A model generated the notes under the pieces. It ran no database searches. It saw only the letters and a list, made by a program, of their open reading frames with translations, and was not told the origin of the DNA. A program made the translations under genes and the position numbers. A DNA stretch of 64,000 nt from Limnohabitans sp. MMS-10A-192. Its GTDB lineage: Bacteria; Pseudomonadota; Gammaproteobacteria; Burkholderiales; Burkholderiaceae_C. Numbering within the stretch: the stretch's first letter is position 1; each line of letters starts with the position of its first letter. Location of the stretch: the NCBI RefSeq assembly GCF_003063335.1, contig NZ_NERX01000003.1:124001-188000 (forward strand). Reading direction: 5' to 3'. Of the stretch, positions 44,094 through 52,334 are shown in pieces.

Positions 44094-44555
44094 ATGAAAC
44101 GGCTGGCCTGCCTGATCTGCGCCGTTTCGGCCTTGGGCTCAGCCCGCGCCGACGTCGACGCCAGCCGCCTGTGGCTCAACGCAGGCTTTTATTCCGCCCA
44201 CTTTGACACCGACAAAGGCCTGCGCAACGCCAACCCAGGCTTGGGCTTTGAATACCGCATCAGCGATGACTGGGGCGCCACAGCGGGACGCTTCATCAAC
44301 AGCGACGACGCACGCTCCAGCTATATCGGGGTCTATTACCAGCCCTGGCGCTGGGGCACCATGAAGCTGGGCGTGGTCGCAGGGGCCTTCAACGGCTACC
44401 CCAAGGCCTTCAACGGCGGCTGGTTCCCTGCGGCCATCCCGGCAGCCAGCATCGAAAGCGGTCAATGGGGCCTGAACGTGGCGCTGGTGCCACCGCTCAA
44501 AGACCGGCTCTACGGCGCCCTGAGCTTTCAGCTGAAGTTTCGTTTTCAGGACTGA
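44094..44555 (+). CDS. Small exported beta-rich protein, probably outer membrane
   Basis: A 153-residue protein with a signal peptide (MKRLACLICAVSALGSARA) and a mature part of short alternating strands rich in Gly, Tyr, Phe and Trp, ending in FQLKFRFQD. The pattern (WLNAGFYSAHFD, GLGFEYRISDDWGATAGRF, SSYIGVYYQPW) suggests an eight-stranded outer membrane barrel, perhaps of the PagP/OmpW-like size class. No family was firmly recognised. It starts 4 bp after hemL and is likely co-transcribed with it. Confidence 0.75.
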   Translation: MKRLACLICAVSALGSARADVDASRLWLNAGFYSAHFDTDKGLRNANPGLGFEYRISDDWGATAGRFINSDDARSSYIGVYYQPWRWGTMKLGVVAGAFNGYPKAFNGGWFPAAIPAASIESGQWGLNVALVPPLKDRLYGALSFQLKFRFQD

Positions 44556-44575
44556 ATGTCTTTGGCGAGTTCCGC

Positions 44576-45046
44576 TCAAGTTTGAGCCGACATCGGCACA
44601 AAACTGGCACGGGCCTCACCATCCAGTTGCGTGGTGAGTGTTTGCAGCAAAGCCATGAATTGCGCACGCTCGGCCGCACTGAAAGGACTCAGGAGCATGT
44701 CGTGCGCTTTTTGAACCGGCTCGTTCGCTTCCTGCAGCAAGCGCCGACCTGCGGCGGTCAAGCTCACGGACATCTGCCGACGGTTTTCTGATGAGATCGT
44801 GCGCTGGCAAAAACCCCGCTCTTCCAGACCCTTGAGGACCCTGAGCACCGTCACTTTGTCAAAAGCCAGAGCACGGGCCAAACTGGACTGGTCAATGCCT
44901 GCTTGTTCCTGAATGATGCACAACACCCCATATTGAGCGGGCGTGAGCGCAAGCTCAGCACAAGCACGCTCAAAGATCGAGGCCGATATTTGGTGCGCCC
45001 TGCGCAACAAAAAACCCGGACGTTGGTAAATGGTTTGTATGGGCAT
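44576..45046 (-). CDS. MarR-family transcriptional regulator
   Basis: A 156-residue winged-helix protein from ATG 45046 (MPIQTIYQRPGFLLRRAHQ). The MarR core is ALTPAQYGVLCIIQ, IDQSSLARALAFDKVTVLRVLKGLEERGF and the wing SSENRRQMSVSLTAAGRRLL. MarR proteins bind palindromes and are usually released by aromatic acids. It is divergent from the Bug receptor gene, with a candidate operator between them that recurs before the FAD monooxygenase gene. The frame is open upstream to 45196, but the family start fits 45046. Confidence 0.9.
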   Translation of the reverse strand: MPIQTIYQRPGFLLRRAHQISASIFERACAELALTPAQYGVLCIIQEQAGIDQSSLARALAFDKVTVLRVLKGLEERGFCQRTISSENRRQMSVSLTAAGRRLLQEANEPVQKAHDMLLSPFSAAERAQFMALLQTLTTQLDGEARASFVPMSAQT

Positions 45047-45099
45047 AGGGCAGGGATTCCCTGAATAAGCGAACGCGGTTGGATGGTGAATAATTGTTT

Positions 45100-45109
45100 G
45101 CATACTAAC
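45100..45109 (-). promoter_or_regulatory. Candidate MarR operator half (GTTAGTATGC)
   Basis: On the minus strand GTTAGTATGC lies 17 bp upstream of the Bug receptor ATG and 54 bp from the MarR ATG. The same motif with one change occurs upstream of the FAD monooxygenase gene at 47347-47356; over 14 bp the two copies agree at 11 positions. The flanks TTGC...GCAA add symmetry. Confidence 0.4.
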
Positions 45110-45125
45110 GCAAGGAGATCCCACG

Positions 45126-46109
45126 ATGCCCTCATCTCGACGACACCTGTCCGCGCTTTTGGCCTCAGCCCTGGTGCTTTGGGGGTTGGCCCCCATCGCC
45201 TGGGCTCAAACCAACACAGGCACCGCACCACTGAAGTTGATCGTGCCCTTCACACCGGGCACAGGCATTGATTTGATTGCACGCACACTGGGGCCCAAAC
45301 TGTCACAACGCCTGAACCGGCCCGTCGTGGTTGAAAACCGTGTCGGCGCATCCGGCAACATCGGCACCGAAGCCGTGGTGCGGGCCGCACCGGACGGTGC
45401 TACCTTGCTCGTGAGTGTCAACACTTTGGTGATGAACCGTGCGCTTTATCCCGGCATGAGTTTTGATCCTGTCAAAGACCTGGTGCCTGTCTCGCAAACC
45501 AGCTGGGGACAGCTGCTGCTGGTCACCCATCCGAAGTCGAACTACAAAACGGCCACTGAACTGGTAGAAGCCGCCCGCAAGCAACCAGGCCGCATCAATT
45601 ACGCCTCGCCCGGTGTGGGGACACCGCACCATTTGTCGATGGAGCTTTTCAAGAGCACGGCAGGTGTGTTTCTGACCCACATTCCTTACCGAGGCACTGG
45701 CCCTGCGGTGACGGACTTGCTTGGGGGTCAAGTGGATGCCATGTTCTTGCCCATCCATGTGGCCTTGACGCATATCCGATCTGGGCGCCTGGTGGCACTG
45801 GGCATTGGCAGCGACAAACGCCACCCCCTGCTGCCCGAACTGCCTACCTTGGCCGAAGCCAAGGCGGGCGATGTGAATGTGGGCATGTGGTTTGGCGTCT
45901 TTGCGCCCAAGGGCACGCCAGCCGACATCGTCAACCTCTACAACAGCGAAATCAACCAGTTGCTCGGCAGCGAGGATGTGAAGAAAGCCTTTGTATCGCA
46001 AGGCATGGACCCCAGTGGCAGCACGGCCCAGGCTTTTGCACAACTGGTCGAGCGCGATGCCGAGCGTTGGGCCCGCGTGATCAAAGCCCAGGGCATCAAA
46101 GCCGATTGA
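45126..46109 (+). CDS. Bug-family tripartite tricarboxylate transporter substrate-binding protein
   Basis: A 327-residue periplasmic receptor with a signal peptide ending near AWA. The mature part starts LKLIVPFTPGTGIDLIARTL and contains VENRVGASGNIGTEAV, INYASPGVGTPHHLSMELF and VDAMFLPI, the usual Bug fold landmarks. Bug proteins bind carboxylated small molecules. The membrane components (TctA/TctB) are not nearby, as is common for orphan Bug genes. The MarR regulator is divergent, and the monooxygenase gene is convergent 25 bp downstream. The ligand may be the substrate of that monooxygenase. Confidence 0.93.
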   Translation: MPSSRRHLSALLASALVLWGLAPIAWAQTNTGTAPLKLIVPFTPGTGIDLIARTLGPKLSQRLNRPVVVENRVGASGNIGTEAVVRAAPDGATLLVSVNTLVMNRALYPGMSFDPVKDLVPVSQTSWGQLLLVTHPKSNYKTATELVEAARKQPGRINYASPGVGTPHHLSMELFKSTAGVFLTHIPYRGTGPAVTDLLGGQVDAMFLPIHVALTHIRSGRLVALGIGSDKRHPLLPELPTLAEAKAGDVNVGMWFGVFAPKGTPADIVNLYNSEINQLLGSEDVKKAFVSQGMDPSGSTAQAFAQLVERDAERWARVIKAQGIKAD

Positions 46110-46134
46110 GCCTGAAGTACCCAAGGACCTGGTG

Positions 46135-47322
46135 TCAACCCGCAGGGTTCATCAAATCCACATGCATCGGGTCGTAGGGGTACAACCAATTGTTGCGTGA
46201 AGCGGCGATGTTGCGGTCCTTGAAGGCTTGCTTCATCTGCTGCGCATCGGCGATGTGGTACAGGTCACCCATCTCGGTGGACTCCCTGACCACGCGTGCG
46301 GCACGCGGGGCCCGGTGGTTCTGGAACACCTGCAGGGCTTGCGCCAAGGGCATGTTCAGCTGCAAGGCGCGGCTGAGCACGGCGGCATCTTCAATGGCCA
46401 TGGCTGCACCCTGGGCCATATAAGGCAAAGTCGGGTGCACCGCATCGCCCAGCAAAGCCACACGGTCGGTGCACCAATTCATGACGGGCTGACGGTTGTT
46501 CAGCGCCCAGCGGAAACACTGGTCGCGGTCTGCGTTTTCAATGGCGGCACGCACAATTGGGTGCCAGCCTGCGTAATCCTGGTCCAGCTCCTCCCAGGGC
46601 TTGCGCGAGGTCCAGGACTCTTCCTCCCAAGGCCGCTCCACACAGCCCACGAAGTTCAGCACCTGCCCCGAGCGCATGTAATACATGACTGCGTGGTTTT
46701 TGGGACCGCACCAAATGGATGAAACCATGGCGGGACGCAAGTCTGGCGCAATCCGCTCGATCGGGATGGCCAAGCGCCAGGCCACCTGCCCAGTGAACAC
46801 GGGCGGCTCGGTGTCCACCACATGTTTGCGCACCACCGACTTGATGCCGTCCGAGCCGATCAGCAACTCCGCACGCGCGTGCCGACCGTCTTCAAAGAAC
46901 ACCTCGGCACCTTGACCGTCCTCTTGCACGCGGGCTGCGCGGTAGCCCAGCTGCAAAGCCTGTGGGTCAAGCTGGTGCACCACCTCCATCAAGGCCGCAT
47001 GCAAATCGACCCGGTGCACTTGGTAGTAAGGGTGACCATGTCGCGCCTCATGGTCTTGCCCCAGTTTGATCTCGTGCAGCAGCTCGCCCGTGTCAAATCG
47101 GCGGAACTCGAACGCGCTCGGCTTGACCGACACCGACTCCAGCCGCTCTTTGAGCCCCAAGTGGTACAGCACCTTCACGGCGTTGGCGCTCATTTGCACC
47201 GCTGCGCCCACCTCGCTGACCTGCCCGGCTTGCTCATAGATGCGCACACGGTGTCCGTCACGCAGCAAACAAGCGGCGGCTGTCAAACCACCAATTCCGG
47301 CTCCGACGAGTGCAATGTCCAT
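46135..47322 (-). CDS. FAD-dependent aromatic-ring monooxygenase (salicylate hydroxylase/NicC-like)
   Basis: A 395-residue class A flavoprotein monooxygenase. It has the N-terminal dinucleotide fold GAGIGG, the DG motif LLIGSDGIKSVVR and the second FAD motif VALLGDAVHPTLPYMAQGAAMAIEDA. These features match salicylate 1-hydroxylase and 6-hydroxynicotinate 3-monooxygenase relatives, which hydroxylate aromatic or heteroaromatic acids with NAD(P)H and oxygen. A MarR-type motif lies 25-34 bp upstream of its ATG. The exact substrate cannot be read from the sequence. Confidence 0.87.
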   Translation of the reverse strand: MDIALVGAGIGGLTAAACLLRDGHRVRIYEQAGQVSEVGAAVQMSANAVKVLYHLGLKERLESVSVKPSAFEFRRFDTGELLHEIKLGQDHEARHGHPYYQVHRVDLHAALMEVVHQLDPQALQLGYRAARVQEDGQGAEVFFEDGRHARAELLIGSDGIKSVVRKHVVDTEPPVFTGQVAWRLAIPIERIAPDLRPAMVSSIWCGPKNHAVMYYMRSGQVLNFVGCVERPWEEESWTSRKPWEELDQDYAGWHPIVRAAIENADRDQCFRWALNNRQPVMNWCTDRVALLGDAVHPTLPYMAQGAAMAIEDAAVLSRALQLNMPLAQALQVFQNHRAPRAARVVRESTEMGDLYHIADAQQMKQAFKDRNIAASRNNWLYPYDPMHVDLMNPAG

Positions 47323-47346
47323 GGGTTGACCCTCAAAAAATCAATG

Positions 47347-47356
47347 GTTAGCATGC
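47347..47356 (+). promoter_or_regulatory. Candidate MarR operator (GTTAGCATGC) before the FAD monooxygenase gene
   Basis: GTTAGCATGC lies 25-34 bp upstream of the monooxygenase start (47322, minus strand). It overlaps the perfect palindrome TAGCATGCTA at 47349-47358. It resembles the site between the MarR and Bug genes. Confidence 0.4.
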
Positions 47357-47460
47357 TACCATAGAAGCCCATCGAAAGAAGTGCCTAGGCAAACCGGCGA
47401 TAATCCGCCCCTGCATTCACGTCCGGACCGGGCGCTTGCCTCCCCCATTTAGGACGACCG

Positions 47461-47784
47461 ATGAAAAAGAATTTCCCCTTGCAAGCCGAAGGCAAGCACC
47501 CCGACCGCGTGCTCGAAGCCGTCAAGCACGAGATCCGCAAATACTTCAAGCGCGAACGCAACCGCGCTGTGCCCAAAGGCGCTGATTTTTGGGACTTCGA
47601 TTGCAAAGTAGGCCTGACCGAAGACACCGCAGACATGGTGCGCGTGAGTGCGGTGATCGAAGCTGTGGACGCTGCCGCCAAGTCGGGCGCCGCTTCGGTG
47701 TATGTGGAGATTTTGAGCAAGCACGGCGTGCGGGTGATCAAGGCACAAGACACCGGTTCTGATCAAGAGCCCTCGGAAATCTGA
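47461..47784 (+). CDS. Conserved small protein (DUF6172-like)
   Basis: A 107-residue protein, MKKNFPLQAEGKHPDRVLEAVKHEIRKY..., rich in basic residues in the first half (RKYFKRERNRAVPKG), with the central block DFWDFDCKVGL. I recall this as a proteobacterial family of unknown function (DUF6172), but the assignment is from memory. It has no signal peptide or membrane segment. It stands alone between divergent and convergent neighbours. Confidence 0.8.
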   Translation: MKKNFPLQAEGKHPDRVLEAVKHEIRKYFKRERNRAVPKGADFWDFDCKVGLTEDTADMVRVSAVIEAVDAAAKSGAASVYVEILSKHGVRVIKAQDTGSDQEPSEI

Positions 47785-47829
47785 GGGGGTTCGCTAGCGC
47801 ACCTGAAGACGGTCATTGGCCCTGTTGAG

Positions 47830-47900
47830 GTCATCCCGGGCTTGACCCGGGATCCATCGAAGGCATGGACACTTGGATCCCGGGTCAAGCCCGGGATGAC
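47830..47900. repeat. Perfect CCCGGG-type inverted repeat (REP-like)
   Basis: Two 26-bp arms, 47830-47855 (starting GTCATCCCGGGC) and 47875-47900 (ending GCCCGGGATGAC), are exact reverse complements around a 19-base spacer. Related copies are at 31744-31770 and 33459-33528. It lies between the convergent DUF6172-like and helicase genes and would form a very stable hairpin. Confidence 0.85.
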
Positions 47901-47945
47901 CCAAGGCAGAAAAAGCGCTTGCCCACTCGGGCCGCTGTTGAGGTC

Positions 47946-47988
47946 GGCCGATGGCCCAAACGCTGTTCAGTTTGGCCGATGGCCCAAA
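47946..47988. repeat. Short direct repeat at the helicase gene end
   Basis: The 15-bp sequence GGCCGATGGCCCAAA occurs at 47946-47960 and again at 47974-47988, a period of 28 bp. The second copy codes for the last residues of the helicase (GHRPN) and the stop codon lies between the copies. Confidence 0.6.
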
Positions 47989-49232
47989 GCCGCTGCCCGC
48001 AACTTGTCTTTCTTGCTCGGGCGCTTGCCCTTGATGCCGCCATTGCCTTGGGGTGCTGGCGGTTCATCCACCGGCTCAAAGCCCGGCACCTGCTCCAGAG
48101 TCAATTCCAGGCTTTCCCGTTTACAGATCAGCTGCCAGTGCGCTTGCGCCTGGGCCGTCACAAAGCTCACCGCGTCGCCATGCGCGCCCGCACGGCCTGT
48201 GCGGCCGATGCGGTGGGTGTAATCGGTTGCCGAGCGTGGCAGGTCGTAGTTGACCACCACGGGCAGCATGGCGATGTCGATGCCGCGTGAGGCCAGATCG
48301 GTGGTGACCACCACGTCCCAACGCCCAGCCTTGAATTCGGCCAGCGTATCTTGCCTGGCGCCCTGACTCATCTCGCCATGGAACGGCGTGGCGTAGATGC
48401 CGGCCTTGTAAAGCTTGTTCGCCACATGCTCACAGGCGTAGCGCGTGGCGACAAACACCAGCACCTGCTTCCAACCGTTTTCGGCAATCAGGTGGCGCAG
48501 CAAGGCGGTGCGGCTTTTCTCGTCCACCGCAATGGCGCGCTGGGTGATGTCGGGCTTGTGACCGTCAAAGGCCTCCACCGTGATGCGCACAGGGTCATGC
48601 AGCAAATTGGCCGCCAGCGCTTCGACCTCGGGGGCGAAGGTGGCGGAGAACAACAAGGTCTGACGCTTGGCGGGCAGCAAGGCCAGCACGCGCTGCAGCT
48701 CGTCGGCAAAGCCCAAGTCCAGCAGGCGGTCGGCCTCGTCCAGCACCAGGTGCTGCACATTGGCCAAGTGCACCGCATTGTGGTCGACCAGATCGAGCAA
48801 GCGGCCGGGCGTGGCCACCACGATGTCGGCACCACCGCGCAAGCCCATCATCTGCGGGTTGATCGAGACACCGCCATAGACCACCGCCACCTTGAGCCCC
48901 GGCTGGTAAGCCAGGTGGGTGAGGATGTCGCCGACCTGCACCGCCAGCTCGCGCGTGGGCACCAGCACCAAGGTGCGGATGGGTCGGCGGAAGTTGGTTT
49001 GGCGTGGTTGCAGCAAATGCTGCTGCACCAAAGGCAAAGCAAAAGCCAGCGTCTTGCCCGAGCCGGTGGGCGCAGTGGCCCACACGTCGGCCGACTTCAG
49101 GACCGCAGGAATCGCCTCGGCCTGGATGGGGGTAGGGGCAAACAAGCCCATGTCACCCACGGCACGCAAGAGCGTGGGGGTCAAGCCGAGTTGGTCAAAG
49201 TTCAAAATGGTCCGATCAATGGCGCGAATCAA
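47967..49232 (-). CDS. DEAD-box RNA helicase (RhlE-like)
   Basis: A 421-residue ATP-dependent RNA helicase. The Q motif is FDQLGL...[11 protein letters not shown], motif I APTGSGKT, Ia [22 protein letters not shown], and [12 protein letters not shown]. After the core is a short basic tail ([19 protein letters not shown]). The start is TTG at 49232, overlapping the purH stop as TTGA; no ATG occurs before the Q motif. It is thus coupled to purH. Members of this group act in ribosome assembly and RNA decay. Confidence 0.93.
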   Translation of the reverse strand: MIRAIDRTILNFDQLGLTPTLLRAVGDMGLFAPTPIQAEAIPAVLKSADVWATAPTGSGKTLAFALPLVQQHLLQPRQTNFRRPIRTLVLVPTRELAVQVGDILTHLAYQPGLKVAVVYGGVSINPQMMGLRGGADIVVATPGRLLDLVDHNAVHLANVQHLVLDEADRLLDLGFADELQRVLALLPAKRQTLLFSATFAPEVEALAANLLHDPVRITVEAFDGHKPDITQRAIAVDEKSRTALLRHLIAENGWKQVLVFVATRYACEHVANKLYKAGIYATPFHGEMSQGARQDTLAEFKAGRWDVVVTTDLASRGIDIAMLPVVVNYDLPRSATDYTHRIGRTGRAGAHGDAVSFVTAQAQAHWQLICKRESLELTLEQVPGFEPVDEPPAPQGNGGIKGKRPSKKDKLRAAALGHRPN

Positions 49233-50842
49233 TGGCGGAAGTGGCGCACGCCAGTGAACACCATCGCCACGCCGCGCTCGTTGGCCGCATCAATGACTTC
49301 CTGGTCGCGCATGGAGCCACCGGGCTGGGCCACGCAGGTGGCACCCGCGTCCACCACCACGTCGAGGCCGTCGCGGAAGGGGAAGAAGGCGTCGCTGGCC
49401 ACCACGGTGTGCTGCAGGCTGAGCTTGGCGGCTTCGGCCTTGATGCTGGCGATGCGGGCTGAGTCGAGGCGGCTCATTTGGCCGGCGCCAACGCCCATGG
49501 TCATGCCGTTTTTGCAGAACACGATGGCGTTGGATTTGACGAACTTGGCCACTTTCCACGCGAACAGCAAGTCATTGAGTTCTTCGGGGGTGGGTTGTTT
49601 GACGGTGACGATCTTCAAGTCGGCCAAAGCCAACTCGTGGTTGTCGGCGCTTTGCAGCAAGAGGCCTGAGCCCACGCGCTTGGTTTCCAAAGCGTTGCGC
49701 ACATCGCCGTAATTGGCAGGCAGCGCGATTTTCATCAAGCGCACGTTGACTTTGCTCTTGAACACTTCGAGCGCTTCGGCGCTGAAGTCAGGGGCCATCA
49801 GCACTTCAACGAATTGCTTGCTCACCGCCTCGGCTGCAGCTTTGTCCACAGGACGGTTGAAGGCGATGATGCCGCCGAAGGCGCTGGTGGGATCGGTTTG
49901 GAAAGCCTTGCTGTAGGCCTCAAGGGGGTTCGCGCCCACGGCCACGCCGCAGGGGTTGGCGTGTTTGACGATGACGCACGCTGCGGACTGTGAAGGGTCG
50001 CCGTTGGCTCCCGTGTCAAAGCTCTTCACACATTCCCAAGCCGCGTCGGCATCGGCGATGTTGTTGTAGCTGAGTTCTTTGCCTTGCAGCTGCACACCGG
50101 TGGCGAGCGAACCTGCCGCAGGTGCCAAGTCGCGGTACCAAGCGGCTTGCTGGTGGCTGTTTTCGCCGTAGCGCAGGTCTTGCACTTTGACGTATTGCTC
50201 GTTGAATTGGCCGCTGAATTGGGCGCGCTCGGGCACGTAGTCTTCGCTCAGCTTCTCGGCTTCAAAATTGACGCTCGACAGGTAGTTGCTGATCGCGCCG
50301 TCGTATTGGCTGATGCGGTTGAACGCGGCCACGGACAGGGCAAAGCGCAGCTTGTCGCTCAGCTTGCCGTTGGCTTTTAGCTCGGCGATCACATCCGCGT
50401 ATTGGCTGGCGTCGGTGACGATGCCCACGTCTTTCCAGTTCTTGGCGGCAGAGCGCACCATGGCGGGGCCGCCGATGTCGATGTTCTCGATCGCGTCGGC
50501 CAGCGTGCAACCGGACTTGGCCACGGTGGCTTCAAACGGATACAAATTCACAATCAACAAATCAATCGTGTCGATGTTGTGGGCCTTCAAAGCCGCCATG
50601 TGCTCAGGTGTGTCACGGCGGGCCAGCAGTCCGCCATGCACTTTGGGGTGCAAGGTTTTCACACGGCCATCGAGCATTTCGGGGAAGCCTGTGACTTCGG
50701 CCACTTCGGTCACGGGCAAGCCTTGTTCGGCCAAGAGCTTGGCAGTGCCGCCGGTAGAGATCAGGCCTACGCCTAGGGCGTGCAGTTCTTTGGCCAGGTC
50801 GACGATGCCGGTTTTGTCAGAGACGGAGATGAGGGCTCTCAT
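49229..50842 (-). CDS. purH: Bifunctional AICAR transformylase/IMP cyclohydrolase
   Basis: A 537-residue enzyme for the last two steps of IMP synthesis. The N-terminal IMP cyclohydrolase (MGS-like) domain starts [33 protein letters not shown]. The C-terminal AICAR transformylase domain contains [42 protein letters not shown] and [20 protein letters not shown] 50842 fits the family; an upstream TTG at 50857 is possible. It is downstream of dusB-fis on the same strand with a 99-bp gap. Confidence 0.97.
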   Translation of the reverse strand: MRALISVSDKTGIVDLAKELHALGVGLISTGGTAKLLAEQGLPVTEVAEVTGFPEMLDGRVKTLHPKVHGGLLARRDTPEHMAALKAHNIDTIDLLIVNLYPFEATVAKSGCTLADAIENIDIGGPAMVRSAAKNWKDVGIVTDASQYADVIAELKANGKLSDKLRFALSVAAFNRISQYDGAISNYLSSVNFEAEKLSEDYVPERAQFSGQFNEQYVKVQDLRYGENSHQQAAWYRDLAPAAGSLATGVQLQGKELSYNNIADADAAWECVKSFDTGANGDPSQSAACVIVKHANPCGVAVGANPLEAYSKAFQTDPTSAFGGIIAFNRPVDKAAAEAVSKQFVEVLMAPDFSAEALEVFKSKVNVRLMKIALPANYGDVRNALETKRVGSGLLLQSADNHELALADLKIVTVKQPTPEELNDLLFAWKVAKFVKSNAIVFCKNGMTMGVGAGQMSRLDSARIASIKAEAAKLSLQHTVVASDAFFPFRDGLDVVVDAGATCVAQPGGSMRDQEVIDAANERGVAMVFTGVRHFRH

Positions 50843-50941
50843 GGGGACTTTCTTCAAAATTTAAAAGGTATGCGGTAGGTGGCCGAGGTACAGGGTTACG
50901 GCCTAGGGTGTGCGGCGGCTGGGCATGCGCTCAGCCTGAAT

Positions 50942-51181
50942 TCATTTGAGGAGATCGTGCTCCAGCAATTTCTTGCGCAGGGTGTTGCGGTTCAGGCCCA
51001 GCCATTCGGCGGCACGCGACTGGTTTTGACCCGACTGGGCCATGACCACGTCGAGCAAGGGCTTTTCGACCAGCTTGACCAGCATGTCATACAGACCGGC
51101 AGGGTCGGTGCCGTCCAGGTCGCGGAAATAGGTTTCCAGGTTGCCCCGGATGCAGTGTTCAATCGATTGTGGTTCGCTCAT
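50942..51181 (-). CDS. fis: Fis-family DNA-binding protein
   Basis: A 79-residue protein with the Fis helix-turn-helix at the C-terminus (QSGQNQSRAAEWLGLNRNTLRKKLLEHDLL) and a short N-terminal part (IEHCIRGNLETYFRDLDG). It is slightly shorter than E. coli Fis (98). Its start overlaps the dusB stop by 4 bp, the conserved dusB-fis operon. Fis bends DNA and regulates rRNA and many growth genes. Confidence 0.96.
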   Translation of the reverse strand: MSEPQSIEHCIRGNLETYFRDLDGTDPAGLYDMLVKLVEKPLLDVVMAQSGQNQSRAAEWLGLNRNTLRKKLLEHDLLK

Positions 51182-52209
51182 GCCAATGTCTCCAAAACCG
51201 GCTGCACTGCCATGACGGGCAAGCGGTCCATCTGGCTGGCCAGGCCATCCAGAAAGCTCGCCACCGCGTCCAGCTGCTGCTGCGCCGTTTCGAGGGTGTT
51301 CATGTGTTTTCTGAAAAGGTCACCGCCTGGCAGTGCATGCACGTACCAGCCAATGTGTTTGCGTGCCGAGCGCACGCCGGTGTATTCACCATACAGGCCA
51401 TAGTGGTCTTGCAGGTGCTCGAGCAGGGCGCGGCGCACCTCGGCCACCAGCGGCGGGGCCAGGTGTTCACCCGTGGCCAGGAAGTGGCCGATCTCGCGAA
51501 AGATCCAGGGGCTGCCTTGTGCGGCGCGGCCAACCATCACGGCGTCGGCACCGGTGAACCGGAGCACGTCGCGGGCTTTTTCGGGGGAGTCGATGTCGCC
51601 GTTGGCAACCACCGGAATCTTGAGCGCGGCTTTGACGGCGGCCACGGTGTCGTATTCGGCCAAGCCTTTGTAACCCTGCTCGCGGGTGCGGCCGTGCACG
51701 GTGACCATCTGCACGCCTGCGGCTTCGGCGGCGCGGGCCAGGCTCAGGGCGTTCTTTTCGGCGTCGCACCAGCCGGTGCGCATCTTCAGCGTCACGGGCA
51801 CGCCGTGCGGCAAGGCGGCCTCCACCACGGCCGAGATGATGTCCAGCGCCAGCGGCTCGTCTTGCATCAGGGCCGAGCCGGCCCATTTGTTGCAGACTTT
51901 CTTGGCGGGGCAGCCCATGTTGATGTCGATGATCTGCGCACCCCGGTCGATGTTGTAACGCGTGGCGTCGGCCATCATCTGCGCCTCGGTACCTGCGATC
52001 TGCACCGCAATCGGGCCGGGTTCACCCTCGTGGTTGGCGCGGCGCGATGTTTTGAGCGAAGCCCACAAATCAGGCCGCGAAGTGACCATTTCGCTCACCG
52101 CGTAGCCCGCCCCGAACTGCCTGCACAGCTGGCGAAACGGCCTGTCCGTCACCCCGGCCATGGGGGCGACAAACAAGTTGTTCGGCAATAGGTAAGGACC
52201 AATCTGCAT
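51178..52209 (-). CDS. dusB: tRNA-dihydrouridine synthase B
   Basis: A 343-residue FMN enzyme reducing uridine in the D loop of tRNA. It shows the start VAPMAGVTDRPFRQLCR, the core IDINMGCPAKKVCNKWAGSALM with the catalytic cysteine, VTVHGRTREQGYKG and VVANGDIDSPEKA. Length is normal. It heads the dusB-fis operon. Confidence 0.97.
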   Translation of the reverse strand: MQIGPYLLPNNLFVAPMAGVTDRPFRQLCRQFGAGYAVSEMVTSRPDLWASLKTSRRANHEGEPGPIAVQIAGTEAQMMADATRYNIDRGAQIIDINMGCPAKKVCNKWAGSALMQDEPLALDIISAVVEAALPHGVPVTLKMRTGWCDAEKNALSLARAAEAAGVQMVTVHGRTREQGYKGLAEYDTVAAVKAALKIPVVANGDIDSPEKARDVLRFTGADAVMVGRAAQGSPWIFREIGHFLATGEHLAPPLVAEVRRALLEHLQDHYGLYGEYTGVRSARKHIGWYVHALPGGDLFRKHMNTLETAQQQLDAVASFLDGLASQMDRLPVMAVQPVLETLA

Positions 52210-52302
52210 GACTGGGAGTGGGCTCGAAGGGGGTTTGCTTAAAAAGGAGGCACGATTGTAATTGCTTAATATTTCAGCAAATGAAAGCTGGGTGTGTTAG
52301 GC

Positions 52303-52328
52303 AAAACAGCCGCCCCAGAACGAGGCGG
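52303..52328 (-). terminator. Probable terminator after the hybrid histidine kinase gene
   Basis: On the minus strand CCGCC and GGCGG pair around a 9-base loop, followed by TTTT. It starts 7 bp after the kinase stop codon and separates this operon from dusB-fis. Confidence 0.45.
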
Positions 52329-52334
52329 AAGAAC

